A DNA stretch of 50,149 bases, from positions 1 through 50,149 of the forward strand of contig CASDXV010000010.1 in the NCBI GenBank assembly GCA_949285255.1, given 5' to 3'. Under the pieces are notes generated by a model, which searched no databases, was not told the origin of the DNA, and saw only the letters and a list, made by a program, of their open reading frames with translations. The stretch comes from an uncultured bacterium (GTDB lineage: Bacteria; Cyanobacteriota; Vampirovibrionia; Gastranaerophilales; Gastranaerophilaceae). Below, piece by piece: positions 34,851 to 44,086 of this stretch; positions within the stretch are counted from its first letter, which is position 1, and every line of letters begins with the position of its first letter. The position numbers and the translations under genes were made by a program.

Positions 34851-35463
34851 TACTCAAAATATCGAGCAAATGCAACCCGTTGAAAATTTTGGCGAAGCCT
34901 ATAGCAAAAAGGGCGGTTTTTCTCTTATGTTTAAAAACGAACTGGACAGAATTATGTCTAATTTTTCTCAGGATAAGGTTTTAAACAAAGACGACGAGAT
35001 AAATAAACTCTTTTTGGATTTGGATTTTGACTCTCAATATGACATTGAAGCGTCCAAAGTTGGGCAGGCTGATGCTATGTTTTTCCTTAATCTTCTTAAT
35101 CAAAACGGACTTATAAACTATCAGCTAAGCGATGAGGGGTTATCAGTTTCAACAAAAAACTCTAAAAATATTGAAGTTTCTAACACTCTTATGACAATGC
35201 TAAAAAGTTCAGTTGACTCTAAAAAACCCATAAGAATGGACTTTGACAATAATGTCACGGTTATTTTAAAGCTTGATGATAAGGGCAAGGTCAATGCTCA
35301 TTTTATCCCCGGGGACAAAGCGGTTGAAGAGTATTTAAAAAATAATATTCCATACCTCAGACAACGCTTTGACGAGCAAAATATTTCCTATTCAAATATA
35401 AGTTACAGACAATACAAAGACCAAAGAGAAAACAACCAAAACCAAAAGGAGAATAAACAATGA
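34828..35463 (+). CDS. Flagellar hook-length-control-like protein (FliK-like)
   Basis: 211 residues from ATG 34828, which has AGGAG 4 nt upstream and lies inside fliJ; a longer frame to 34768 would overlap fliJ by 83 bp and is rejected. The N-terminal part is low-complexity and helical. The C-terminal ~85 residues (PIRMDFDNNVTVILKLDDKG, KVNAHFIPGDKAVEEYLKN, NIPYLRQRFDEQNISYSNI) have the beta-alpha order of the Flg_hook (FliK C-terminal) domain, but identity is weak. Much shorter than typical FliK (350-450). Ends with an ATGA overlap on the hook/rod gene. Confidence 0.5.
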   Translation: MIIENTANTQNIEQMQPVENFGEAYSKKGGFSLMFKNELDRIMSNFSQDKVLNKDDEINKLFLDLDFDSQYDIEASKVGQADAMFFLNLLNQNGLINYQLSDEGLSVSTKNSKNIEVSNTLMTMLKSSVDSKKPIRMDFDNNVTVILKLDDKGKVNAHFIPGDKAVEEYLKNNIPYLRQRFDEQNISYSNISYRQYKDQRENNQNQKENKQ

Positions 35464-36293
35464 AAGACGCCTACGTTAACGCCATAAACATCCAAGCGGC
35501 AACAAGACACTGGATGGACGCGGTAACAGAAAATATGGTTAATATGTACACCCCCGGCTACAGGGAAAATCAGGTTACTTTCAAGACCTTTTTGGACGCG
35601 GTTCAATTAGACGGGTATCTTAAAAACACAGGACAAGGTAAGGCAATCCCCGGTACTTCTACGGAAAACGTCTTTCTTGAGGGTAACGGCTACTTTGTTG
35701 TGAGAAACGATGAGGGAAGAATTGCCTACACCCGCCTCGGTGAGTTTAAATTTGACTCGGAGGGTGTTTATAAAGCATCTGACGGCTCAAAAGTTCAAGG
35801 TTATATTTTAAATGACAGGGGCGAAATTATGTCAGGCACAAGGTCGCTGACAAGTGCTGAATTTGATGAAACAACCGCCCATGGCGGAGCGCTCAGTGTT
35901 CCCACAACAGAAATTAAACTCTGGATTGACCCTGATAACGGTAAGTTTTTGGGCAAATATGATGAATATGAAATAAAAGGCGACGGTATTTTATACGGTA
36001 AAACAAACGGCGGCGCCGAGGCTACTCCTTTGTACAAAATTGCTGTTATGAACTTTCACAACCCGCAGGAACTTTACCAGTATAAAGACGGATATTTTGT
36101 TGAAACGGCTCAATCAGGCAGACCCGTAGTTGGTAAAGCAGAAATCACAAGCGGTATGCTCGAGTTATCTAACATTGACTTTAAGGCAAACGCAACTTAC
36201 TATCAGGAAGCAAAAATGCAGATGGAGCTTTCAAATAAGCTTATCTCAAGCTATAAGCAGCTATTGCAAAACGCACTGCAGTTGCTGGATTAA
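35460..36293 (+). CDS. Flagellar hook/rod protein (FlgE/FlgF/FlgG family)
   Basis: 277 residues. N-terminal AAxxxxxxxxNMVNMYTPGYRENQ-type segment (TENMVNMYTPGYRENQ) matches the 'N-ANANTPGYK' motif of axial proteins; C-terminal SGMLELSNIDFKANATYYQE and the heptad LSNKLISSYKQLLQNALQLL match their terminal coil. The middle (GNGYFVVRNDEGRIAYTRLGEF) is the conserved domain of FlgF/FlgG rod proteins. Length fits FlgF/FlgG, so rod rather than hook is more likely. Overlaps the fliK-like gene by 4 bp (ATGA), giving a fliJ-fliK-flg run, and overlaps convergent cysE by 4 bp. Confidence 0.85.
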   Translation: MKDAYVNAINIQAATRHWMDAVTENMVNMYTPGYRENQVTFKTFLDAVQLDGYLKNTGQGKAIPGTSTENVFLEGNGYFVVRNDEGRIAYTRLGEFKFDSEGVYKASDGSKVQGYILNDRGEIMSGTRSLTSAEFDETTAHGGALSVPTTEIKLWIDPDNGKFLGKYDEYEIKGDGILYGKTNGGAEATPLYKIAVMNFHNPQELYQYKDGYFVETAQSGRPVVGKAEITSGMLELSNIDFKANATYYQEAKMQMELSNKLISSYKQLLQNALQLLD

Positions 36294-36955
36294 TTTTCTT
36301 CAACTTTAGCGCGCAGTTCCTGAAGTTCATATTTTAACCTGTTCAGTTCGCACTTAACAGGGTCGGGTATTCTGTTGTGCAAAAGCTGCCCTTGAATAAA
36401 GACCCTCTGCTGCACAATTCTTCCGGGGATGCCTACAACGGTCGAGTGCTCGGGTACATTATCAATCACAACACTTCCTGCGCCTATGTTTGTATAGTCG
36501 CCTATTGTTATGTTGCCAAGGACTTTAGCGCCTGCGCCCACTGTGACGTTGTTCCCGACTGTCGGGTGGCGTTTTCCCGTGTCTTTGCCCGTACCGCCGA
36601 GAGTTACACCCTGATAAATAAGCACATCATCGCCTATTATAGCAGTTTCGCCGATTACAACGCCCATACCATGGTCAATAAAAAAGTTCTTGCCTATTTT
36701 TGCCCTCGGGTGAATTTCAATGCCTGTAAAAAACCTTGCCATCTGCGAGATTAGCCTTGGAATAAAAGGAATATGCCATTTTGTGAGCTTATGAGCCAGT
36801 CTGTAAGCCAAAAGCGCATGAAAACCGGGGTATAGAAGAATAATCTCAAAGAGGTTTCTTGCCGCAGGGTCTTTGTCATAAATTGTTTTTATGTCGCTGC
36901 AGACGGTTTTAATCCCTCTTACTATAGACAGGCCTTTTTTCTTTTCTTCCTGCAT
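36290..36955 (-). CDS. cysE: Serine O-acetyltransferase
   Basis: 221 residues. Transfers acetyl from acetyl-CoA to serine, first step of cysteine synthesis. N-terminal helices, then left-handed beta-helix hexapeptide repeats: IHPRAKIGKNFFIDHGMGVV, IGETAIIGDDVLIYQGVTLG, GNNVTVGAGAKVLGNITIGD, YTNIGAGSVVIDNVPEHST. DHGMG and GxTxG motifs with the catalytic His pair are present. Shares one base with the cysK stop (TAATG), so it is translated with cysK, and the two enzymes normally form the cysteine synthase complex. Confidence 0.95.
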   Translation of the reverse strand: MQEEKKKGLSIVRGIKTVCSDIKTIYDKDPAARNLFEIILLYPGFHALLAYRLAHKLTKWHIPFIPRLISQMARFFTGIEIHPRAKIGKNFFIDHGMGVVIGETAIIGDDVLIYQGVTLGGTGKDTGKRHPTVGNNVTVGAGAKVLGNITIGDYTNIGAGSVVIDNVPEHSTVVGIPGRIVQQRVFIQGQLLHNRIPDPVKCELNRLKYELQELRAKVEEN

Positions 36956-37893
36956 TAAAAAATGCCCCCCGAGAGGTATCTTTCGCCGTTATCGGCTAAA
37001 ATACACACTATCATTTTTTCTTTGCCCTCAAAAGAGTATTTTTTATCAAGCCTGATACCTGCCGCTACAACTGCACCCGATGAAACGCCAAGGAGCAGAC
37101 CCTCTTTTTTTGCCATATCTTTTGTTATTTTAATAGCCTCATCGCCCTCAATATCGACAACTTTATCTATTACATCAAGGTCAAGAGTTTTTGGTACAAA
37201 GTTTGAACTTATTCCCTGTATAACGTGCGCTGCCGCCACTCCTTTGGTTAAAAGCGGGCTTTCAGCAGCCTCAACGCCGTAGGCTTTTATTTTGGGGTTT
37301 AATTCTTTTAATCTTTTAGCGCAGCCTGAAATTGTTCCGCCTGTTCCAATTCCTGCAATTATCGCTTCAACTTTGCCCTGCGTTGCTTCCCAGATTTCAT
37401 CGGCGGTTTTTATGTGCGAGAGCGGGTTATTCGGGTTTTCAAACTGTTTTGTTTCAAAGACATTTCTGCCCTCTTCGCGAAGTTTTTGGGCAATTTGTGC
37501 GGCTTTATCCACAGAGCCCTGCATACCTAAGTTCTTTGGTGTGAGGACGATTTTTGCGCCATAAGCTGAGATTAACTTTTTTCTCTCATCTGACATATTC
37601 TCAGGCATAACTGCAATAAATTCCAGCCCTAAAATGCTTGCGCAAAGGGCTAAACCAACGCCCGTGTTACCTGATGTCGGCTCTATTATAACGCTGTCGG
37701 GTCTTATCTCAAGGTTATCAAGAGCGGTTTTAATCATATTGTAGGCTACGCGGTCTTTTACAGAGCCTCCGGGGTTAAAGTATTCAAGCTTTACGTAGAG
37801 ATTTTTTGGTTTGTAGCCGTTGTATGTGCCGTTAATCTTTACTATGGGCGTGTTTCCGATTAAATCAAGAACATTAGAGTATAATTTTGGCAT
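36955..37893 (-). CDS. cysK: Cysteine synthase (O-acetylserine sulfhydrylase)
   Basis: 312 residues from ATG 37893; an in-frame start at 37932 would add 13 residues and lie deeper in tyrS, and is less likely. PLP enzyme making cysteine from O-acetylserine and sulfide. PLP-Lys46 in NPGGSVKDR, substrate loop PTSGNTG (72-78), phosphate cradle GTGGT (183-187), and a C-terminal VSSGAVVAAGIRL. Overlaps tyrS by 20 bp and is coupled to cysE by TAATG. Confidence 0.95.
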   Translation of the reverse strand: MPKLYSNVLDLIGNTPIVKINGTYNGYKPKNLYVKLEYFNPGGSVKDRVAYNMIKTALDNLEIRPDSVIIEPTSGNTGVGLALCASILGLEFIAVMPENMSDERKKLISAYGAKIVLTPKNLGMQGSVDKAAQIAQKLREEGRNVFETKQFENPNNPLSHIKTADEIWEATQGKVEAIIAGIGTGGTISGCAKRLKELNPKIKAYGVEAAESPLLTKGVAAAHVIQGISSNFVPKTLDLDVIDKVVDIEGDEAIKITKDMAKKEGLLLGVSSGAVVAAGIRLDKKYSFEGKEKMIVCILADNGERYLSGGIF

Positions 37894-39067
37894 ATTTTCT
37901 TTTGCCCCCTTGTAAAACGCCTGTTTTATCAATTATAAAGTCATTTGATGTGACTTTTTCTCCGTCAAATTTTACGCCGCCGCCTGCAATGAGCCTTTTT
38001 GCCTCACCTTTGCTTTGAGTAAAATTAAGTTTTAAAAGCACATCAATAACATTTTGCGCACCATCAAGTTCTACGCTTTCAATATCATCGGGTATGCCTT
38101 TTTTCTGAACTACGTTAATAAATTCGTTTTGTGCCTCATCCGCTGCGTCTTTGCCTTTGTACATTTTTGTTATTTCATAAGCAAGGCGCATTTTTTCATC
38201 GCGCGGATTGTTGTCTTTGTTGTAGTCTAAATCTGTCAAAAGCAGATAGTACTTGGGCATAAGCTCATCAGGTATGCTCATAAGCTTGCCGTACATATCT
38301 TTTGCGCTATCTGTAAATGAAATACAGTGCTCAGGGTATGTTTTTGACATTTTCACCTGACCGTCAGTGCCCTCAATCAAAGGTAAGAGCATTGCAAGTT
38401 GAAAATCTTCAAAGCCGTAGTGCGCCTGAACATCTCTACCCATTAAAAGGTTGAAACGCTGGTCTGTTCCGCCAAGTTCAATGTCTGCTTTAACCGCAAC
38501 AGAGTCATAAGCTTGCATAAGAGGATAGAAAAACTCTACAACGCTTATGGGGCGGCCGTCTTCGTACCTTTTTGCAAAGTCATCACGGGTAAGCATTTTT
38601 GCTACCGTTGTTGATGTTGCAAGTTTGAGCATTTCAACAAAACTCATTGAATGCAGCCAGTCTGCGTTGTTTGTGACCTCGGCGCGCTCAATATCCACAA
38701 CATTTGACATCTGTTCAAAGTAGCTTTTTGCATTTTCTGCTACCTGTTCTTTTGAAAGCGCAGGGCGGGTTTCGGATTTTCCGGAGGGGTCACCTACCAT
38801 AGCAGTTGCGCCGCCTACGATTAACACCACCTGATGTCCTAAATCTTGAAACTGCTTTAGTTTGCGCATTACAACACTGTGCCCTAAGTGCAAATCGGGA
38901 CGTGTCGGGTCAAGACCCAACTTAACGCGCAAGGGGCGGTTTTCATTATGTGCTTTTTGCAATTTATAAGCAAGACCCATATACCCGTCAGGCAATATTT
39001 CAGCCCCGCGGCAGAGAGTTTGTGCTTGTTCGATAAATTTCTGTTCAATTTTAATGTCTTGTGTCAT
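37874..39067 (-). CDS. tyrS: Tyrosyl-tRNA synthetase
   Basis: 397 residues. Class I synthetase with the HIGH-type motif HLGH (60-63), KMSKT (239-243) in place of KMSKS, and a C-terminal S4 RNA-binding domain (NFTQSKGEAKRLIAGGGVKFDGEKVTSNDFIID). The length and the RPDLHLGHSVVMRKL start fit the shorter TyrRS type. SD GAGGAAAG precedes ATG 39067. First of tyrS-cysK-cysE. Confidence 0.95.
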   Translation of the reverse strand: MTQDIKIEQKFIEQAQTLCRGAEILPDGYMGLAYKLQKAHNENRPLRVKLGLDPTRPDLHLGHSVVMRKLKQFQDLGHQVVLIVGGATAMVGDPSGKSETRPALSKEQVAENAKSYFEQMSNVVDIERAEVTNNADWLHSMSFVEMLKLATSTTVAKMLTRDDFAKRYEDGRPISVVEFFYPLMQAYDSVAVKADIELGGTDQRFNLLMGRDVQAHYGFEDFQLAMLLPLIEGTDGQVKMSKTYPEHCISFTDSAKDMYGKLMSIPDELMPKYYLLLTDLDYNKDNNPRDEKMRLAYEITKMYKGKDAADEAQNEFINVVQKKGIPDDIESVELDGAQNVIDVLLKLNFTQSKGEAKRLIAGGGVKFDGEKVTSNDFIIDKTGVLQGGKRKYAKIIL

Positions 39068-39133
39068 ACTTTCCTCAAATTAAAAATAAAGATATGCTCT
39101 ATTATATAACAATTAAACAAATTTAGCGAAAAA

Positions 39134-40675
39134 TCAGTCGATTTTTAAATATTCTTCCTGTCTTTTTAAAAGCACATCACGAGGTGCGGCGTCTATAAAG
39201 TCCCACGGGATTTGATTATTTGTGTTGTCATAGGGCATTTGTGCGCTCTGCTCAAGGCTTTTAAATATTTTTCGCTTGTGAAACTCTCTGAATACCTGCT
39301 TAAACGCTCCTAAATTTCCGCCCTTTTTGCATACTTCAATAATATAGTCCGCAAGCGAAACATCGCAACGGGAAAGTATAGCTTGAATTGCATCCCATTC
39401 AACACTTGAAACTCTTAGAGTTACGCCGATTTTATGCATTTGTTTTTTTAAGAAATTAATTTTTTTCTCTAACGATTTTGAATCTTCTTTTACAATATTT
39501 TCAAAAGGCGTGTGTGCCTTTGGAATAAGCGTTGCAAGGGAGAAAGTAAGCTCAAAGCCTTTGTTTTCGCCTTTTAATTTTTTAGCCAAATCAACAAGGG
39601 CTTTTATATCTTCATCTGTTTCTTTTGGAAAACCAATCATAGTGTATATTTTAAGACCCTTGAGCCCTGATTTTCTTGCGGTTGAAACGGTTTTAAAAAT
39701 CTGCTCGTCGCTTAAATCTTTTTTAATTATTTTTCTCATTCTCTCGCTGCCCGCCTCAATTGCTATCGTGGCGGTTTTTTGACCGCATTCGACAAGAGTT
39801 TTAAAGAGTTTTTCATCAGCTAAATCCGCTCTCAGAGAGGATATTGAAAGCTCAACGGGCGAGATTTGATTTTTTTCGTGAATGAAGTTGATAATCTTTT
39901 CAAAATCAGGGTGCCCCGCAACATATGCGCCTAAAAGGGCTATTTTATTTGTGTATTTAAGGGCGTTATCTATTGAATCAATGATTTTTTGAGTGTCTAA
40001 AAACCTTGTCGGCAGATTCATCCAGCTTGCAAGGCAAAAGTTGCACATCTTAGGGCAGCCGCGCTCTATTTCTATTACAAAAGTGTCTTTAAAAAAGCTC
40101 TTTTCGCTTAAAATTGGCGTTGCAACAGGTTCATAAAGGTTATCCCTTACAAGTTTTACGCTGTATTTGCCGTATTTTGGAACCCATATGCCCTCAAAAT
40201 CTTTTAACTTTTTTAAAAGTTCATTGCGGCTTAAGTGTTTATTTTTTGCTATAAAGTCAAAAACCCTCTCAAGGAGCTGTCCTTCGCCTATGCTTATGAA
40301 ATCATAAAACTCCTGATACGGTAGCGGATTAGCATTAACCGCAGGTCCTCCTGCAAAAATAAGAGGGTCATTTTCTCCTCTCTCACTTGATTTAAGAGGG
40401 ATATTATATTTTTTCAGCATTTTAACTACGGTTAAAATATCTATTTCAAAACTCGTTGAAAAGCCTATTACTGATACATCCTGAGGGTTGCAGCGGGTGG
40501 TTTTAGTGTCTGCATAAACTCTTTCGACAAAGACATTGTCCATTAAGTCTATAATTTTAAAAATCGATAGATACCCTAAAGACGCAAGCGCAAAGTTTTC
40601 TATAGCCGGAAACGCAAACCATACGTTTATTTCAGGGTTTTTATCAAGTTTTTGAGTGTATAAAAATTTCTCCAT
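39134..40675 (-). CDS. B12-binding-domain-type radical SAM protein, substrate unknown
   Basis: 513 residues. N-terminal region (about 20-135) has the beta-alpha order of a cobalamin-binding domain (NVWFAFPAIENFALASLGYL, VIGFSTSFEIDI, LIFAGGPAVNANP, DFISIGEGQ) but not an obvious DxHxxG, so B12 binding is uncertain. The radical SAM core starts at ERGCPKMCNFC with Cys207, Cys211, Cys214 binding the 4Fe-4S cluster, followed by SISSLRADLAD, IAIEAGSERMRKII and KIYTMIGFPKETDED. Resembles the TIGR03960-type radical SAM group and may modify a tRNA, protein or small molecule. TAATG coupling with the AI-2E gene (shared base at 40675). Confidence 0.85.
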   Translation of the reverse strand: MEKFLYTQKLDKNPEINVWFAFPAIENFALASLGYLSIFKIIDLMDNVFVERVYADTKTTRCNPQDVSVIGFSTSFEIDILTVVKMLKKYNIPLKSSERGENDPLIFAGGPAVNANPLPYQEFYDFISIGEGQLLERVFDFIAKNKHLSRNELLKKLKDFEGIWVPKYGKYSVKLVRDNLYEPVATPILSEKSFFKDTFVIEIERGCPKMCNFCLASWMNLPTRFLDTQKIIDSIDNALKYTNKIALLGAYVAGHPDFEKIINFIHEKNQISPVELSISSLRADLADEKLFKTLVECGQKTATIAIEAGSERMRKIIKKDLSDEQIFKTVSTARKSGLKGLKIYTMIGFPKETDEDIKALVDLAKKLKGENKGFELTFSLATLIPKAHTPFENIVKEDSKSLEKKINFLKKQMHKIGVTLRVSSVEWDAIQAILSRCDVSLADYIIEVCKKGGNLGAFKQVFREFHKRKIFKSLEQSAQMPYDNTNNQIPWDFIDAAPRDVLLKRQEEYLKID

Positions 40676-41703
40676 TAATCAGCCTGTTTATCTATTCTTT
40701 TTAAATAAAGTTCATCGACTAAAACGCAAATGACGCTTGCAATTGCAGGGCCTAAGACTACGCCCCAGAAGCCTAAAAATCTTGCACCTACAAGAAGTGA
40801 AATAATAATTGTAAGCGGGTGCATATCCATTAATTTGCCAAAGATTACAGGGCGAAGTATTTGATTTTCGAGCCATTGAACCAACATAAAAATTACAAAA
40901 GTTAAAAGTACAAACAAAAATCCGCCGCCTGATGCGCTTATAAGACCTGCTGCAACGGCGATTGTCGGCCCGATAACGGGAACTATATCAAGTATAAAAG
41001 TAATAAAACCGAGTATCAGTGCGTGTTTATGACCTATTATCAATAGTCCTATCATTGTCAAAAATCCGACAAAAGCCATAGAAATTATTTGCCCGAAAAC
41101 ATAACCGCCGACACGATTTGAGATAGTATCTACAATTTCTCCCGCGCGCGCTTTATACTTTTGAGGAAAAAATGCTATAAAAGCATTTTTTATGTGAGTT
41201 TCATCATATGCCAGATAAAATACCATAATAGCTACCGCAAGTATTGTGGTAAAAGAGTTTGCGACCATTTTACCCGCTTCAATCGAGTGAGTGAAGAGAT
41301 TTCCTACAATGGCTGATGTGTCCATTTTTATAGCTTCAGTATTAATTATTTTCGCCAGAGAAAAGCCAAAAACATTAAAGTTAAGCACATTTTGAATGTT
41401 GTCTATGTAGTTTGGAAAATTTTCTGCTATTATGACAATTTGTTTTACCGTAACTGCAAAAAGAGGTATTAAAAACCCTAAAACACCAACCAACAGTAAA
41501 AGCAATAGAAGGCTCACCGCTAAAACTCGCGGCATGCATTTTTGCAACTTGGCAACAAGCGGGTTTATAGCGCAAGTCAGAACATACGCTGCAAAGAGCA
41601 TAAGCAGAATATCTGCAATGCTGCCTGCTAAAAATGCAAGAAGTATCAATATAAAAAACACAAGAGTGTTCTTTAGCGTTAAATATCTTTCTAAATATGG
41701 CAT
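40675..41703 (-). CDS. AI-2E-family transporter (permease of the PerM/TqsA type)
   Basis: 342 residues from ATG 41703, with GGAG about 8 nt upstream; the much longer frame to 41940 runs into the divergent lysA gene and its N-terminal extension is not family-like. About 7-8 transmembrane segments, an initial pair, a soluble loop with VKQIVIIAENFPNYIDNIQN, and the conserved C-terminal block (LILGFITFILDIVPVIGPTI, LRPVIFGKLMDMHPL, GFWGVVLGPAIASVI). Family members move AI-2, or act as Na+/Li+ antiporters or indole-related exporters; the substrate here is unknown. Co-translated with a radical SAM protein. Confidence 0.9.
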   Translation of the reverse strand: MPYLERYLTLKNTLVFFILILLAFLAGSIADILLMLFAAYVLTCAINPLVAKLQKCMPRVLAVSLLLLLLLVGVLGFLIPLFAVTVKQIVIIAENFPNYIDNIQNVLNFNVFGFSLAKIINTEAIKMDTSAIVGNLFTHSIEAGKMVANSFTTILAVAIMVFYLAYDETHIKNAFIAFFPQKYKARAGEIVDTISNRVGGYVFGQIISMAFVGFLTMIGLLIIGHKHALILGFITFILDIVPVIGPTIAVAAGLISASGGGFLFVLLTFVIFMLVQWLENQILRPVIFGKLMDMHPLTIIISLLVGARFLGFWGVVLGPAIASVICVLVDELYLKRIDKQAD

Positions 41704-41779
41704 AGAATTTCTCCGTTTATAAACTTTTTTTATGTTACAATTATTATCACAATTTAGCAAGATTAAACAGGATAGTATT

Positions 41780-43099
41780 ATGAGCATTAACCAAAACATT
41801 AAACCAATAACTACAAAAGTAAATGAAAAAGGTAACCTTGAAATAGGCGGATGTGACCTTATCGAGCTGGCGGATAAGTACTCAACTCCCCTGTATGTAG
41901 TTGATGAGGCAACTTTAAGAGGTATAGCGCGCGAGTACAAAAAAGCTTTTTCAAAACTTGAAAATGTTAAAATGACTTTTGCCTCAAAGGCTCTAATGAC
42001 AAGCGCTATTGCAAAAATATTGTCTCAAGAGGGTTTTGGTTTTGATGTTGTATCGGGCGGAGAAATTTTTACCGTTAAAAACGCAGGTGTTGATATGAAA
42101 AATACAACTTTTAACGGCAACAACAAAACTCCTGATGAAATAAACATGGCACTTGAGCTTGGTGTTGGCAGAATCAGTGTAGATAACTTTTTAGAGCTTG
42201 CACTTTTAAATGAAATGGCAAAGTCTAAAAATATTGTACAAAAAATTCTTTTAAGAATTACCCCCGGTATCGAATGCCACACCCATGAGTACATTCAAAC
42301 AGGGCACTTGGATTCAAAATTCGGGTTTGATTTAACTCAGCTTGATGAAGCAATTGAGCTTATTTTAGATGAGTATAAAAACCTTGAACTTATGGGACTT
42401 CATGCGCACATCGGCTCTCAAATTTTTGAAACTCAAGTGTATTATGATGAAATAGGCGTTATTTTAAAAGAAATTAAAAGAATAAAAGATAAATTCAACA
42501 TAGAATTAAAAGAAATCAACGCAGGCGGCGGTCTTGGCGTTACATATACAGATGAAGACTGCCCCCCATCTGTTGAAACAATTGCAAATGTGATAATTGA
42601 CTCAATTGAAAAACACTGCAGCGAATATAACCTTAAAAAACCCGTGCTATACATTGAACCGGGTCGCTCTATTGTTGCAACGGCAGGCGTGAGCTTATAT
42701 ACGGTTGGTTCATCTAAGCAAGTTCCAAACGGCAGAAAATATATAGCAGTTGACGGCGGTATGGCTGATAACCCCAGACCCTCTATGTACGGGGCAAAAT
42801 ACTATGCGCAAATTGCAAACAAAAAAGAAGAAAACGAGATGAAAAAAGTCACCGTTGCGGGCAGATTTTGCGAATCGGGCGATATTTTGATAAAAGATAT
42901 TGAACTAAATAACCCTCAAGAGGGTGATATTCTCTGTGTATATAACACAGGCGCTTACGGTTATTCTATGTCTTCAAATTATAACTGCGTGCTAAAACCT
43001 GCCATGGTACTTGTAAATTCTGCACAATCTGATATTATAATTAAAAGACAAACTTACGACCAGCTCATTCAAAACGACGTGATACCCGATAGAATTTAA
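41780..43099 (+). CDS. lysA: Diaminopimelate decarboxylase
   Basis: 439 residues from ATG 41780, with AGGATAG 7 nt upstream; a start at 41732 would add 16 residues with no ribosome site. Fold-III PLP enzyme, last step of lysine synthesis (meso-DAP to lysine). Lys70 in TFASKAL binds PLP; also seen FDVVSGGE, HAHIGSQI, NAGGGLGVTY, YIEPGRSIVATAG and CESGD near the active site. Followed 12 nt later by cdaA. It diverges from the AI-2E gene by 76 bp. Confidence 0.95.
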   Translation: MSINQNIKPITTKVNEKGNLEIGGCDLIELADKYSTPLYVVDEATLRGIAREYKKAFSKLENVKMTFASKALMTSAIAKILSQEGFGFDVVSGGEIFTVKNAGVDMKNTTFNGNNKTPDEINMALELGVGRISVDNFLELALLNEMAKSKNIVQKILLRITPGIECHTHEYIQTGHLDSKFGFDLTQLDEAIELILDEYKNLELMGLHAHIGSQIFETQVYYDEIGVILKEIKRIKDKFNIELKEINAGGGLGVTYTDEDCPPSVETIANVIIDSIEKHCSEYNLKKPVLYIEPGRSIVATAGVSLYTVGSSKQVPNGRKYIAVDGGMADNPRPSMYGAKYYAQIANKKEENEMKKVTVAGRFCESGDILIKDIELNNPQEGDILCVYNTGAYGYSMSSNYNCVLKPAMVLVNSAQSDIIIKRQTYDQLIQNDVIPDRI

Positions 43100-43111
43100 G
43101 GATTTTACAGA

Positions 43112-44032
43112 GTGGATTTTAGCGATTTTTACAGCTTTATATTTTCTCAATTTCACGAGTTGCTAAAATCTTTGAGCGTGGTAAAACCAAGCGTTAATAT
43201 AATTGAAATTATCGTTTTAATATTAATTCTCTGGTATTTCTACCGTAAGTACATAAAAGGCACACAGAGCGAAAACCTTGTGCGCGGTATGTTTGTGCTC
43301 ATTTTTATGTGGATTTTTTCAGAACTTTTGATAAAAATCAATCTGCAAATTTTCGGTATGTTTATAAAAACGCTCGTAAGTGTTGTTATATTTGGCTTAA
43401 TTGTCATATTCCAGCCTGAGTTGAGGCGTTTTTTAGGCTATATAGGCCAGTCAAATTTCTTTGAAAATGTAATACTGAACAGAAAACATTTTAATAATCA
43501 AAAGCAAAAAATTGACGTTGTAAAAGAACTTATTGAAACGATTAAATATCTCTCTAAATCTAAAACAGGCGGTCTTATTGTACTACAGAGGTGCAATTCC
43601 CCCGTAAGTCACTCTGATGTCGGCACAAAACTTGATGCAGATGTATCTCAAGAACTTTTGCTTACGATTTTTTACCCTTCAACCCCTCTTCATGACGGTG
43701 CGGTTATAATTGAGGGAGAAAAAATAATCTCGGCTGGGGTTTTACTGCCGCTTACCGAAGACCCGAAATTAAGCTGGAGATACGGTACACGTCATAGAGC
43801 AGCCATTGGTATAACAGAAACTTCAGACTGTGCCTGCATTGTAGTTTCTGAAGAAACAGGCGATGTTTCTATAGCTATTGACGGTTCGCTTAAAAAATAC
43901 GAAGATTTAGGACAGCTAAAAGTTGACCTGTCACGCATTTTAGGTTATGAAACGGAAGTTGAAGAACAAAAGCCAGCTATTTTTAATTTAGACAAGTTTT
44001 TATCTTCAAATAAACTTTCAGACAAAAAATAG
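43112..44032 (+). CDS. cdaA: Diadenylate cyclase CdaA (c-di-AMP synthase)
   Basis: 306 residues. GTG start at 43112 with AAGGA 9 nt upstream. Three N-terminal transmembrane helices, then a coiled linker and the DAC domain with DGA (195-197) and RHRAA (227-231), the two nucleotide motifs, and an 'SVSHSDVGTKLDADVSQELL'-like region (PVSHSDVGTKLDADVSQ). It joins two ATP into c-di-AMP, which controls potassium, osmotic state and wall metabolism. Directly after lysA with a 12-nt gap. I recall the same order in cyanobacteria, followed there by uppS, which is absent here. No cdaR or glmM is nearby. Confidence 0.93.
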   Translation: MDFSDFYSFIFSQFHELLKSLSVVKPSVNIIEIIVLILILWYFYRKYIKGTQSENLVRGMFVLIFMWIFSELLIKINLQIFGMFIKTLVSVVIFGLIVIFQPELRRFLGYIGQSNFFENVILNRKHFNNQKQKIDVVKELIETIKYLSKSKTGGLIVLQRCNSPVSHSDVGTKLDADVSQELLLTIFYPSTPLHDGAVIIEGEKIISAGVLLPLTEDPKLSWRYGTRHRAAIGITETSDCACIVVSEETGDVSIAIDGSLKKYEDLGQLKVDLSRILGYETEVEEQKPAIFNLDKFLSSNKLSDKK

Positions 44033-44086
44033 ACTACTCTTTTTGTCTAATGAAGTTTTGAGGCGATTTATTTATGATTAAACTGT

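Noticed and set aside
40675-41940. Longer AI-2E frame starting at 41940
   Set aside because: The first 79 residues would lie over the divergent lysA gene, lack family similarity and have no ribosome site; ATG 41703 has one.
44020-44048. Hairpin AGACAAAAA/TTTTTGTCT after cdaA as a terminator
   Set aside because: AT-rich stem with an 11-nt loop and no trailing T tract, so only a weak structure.
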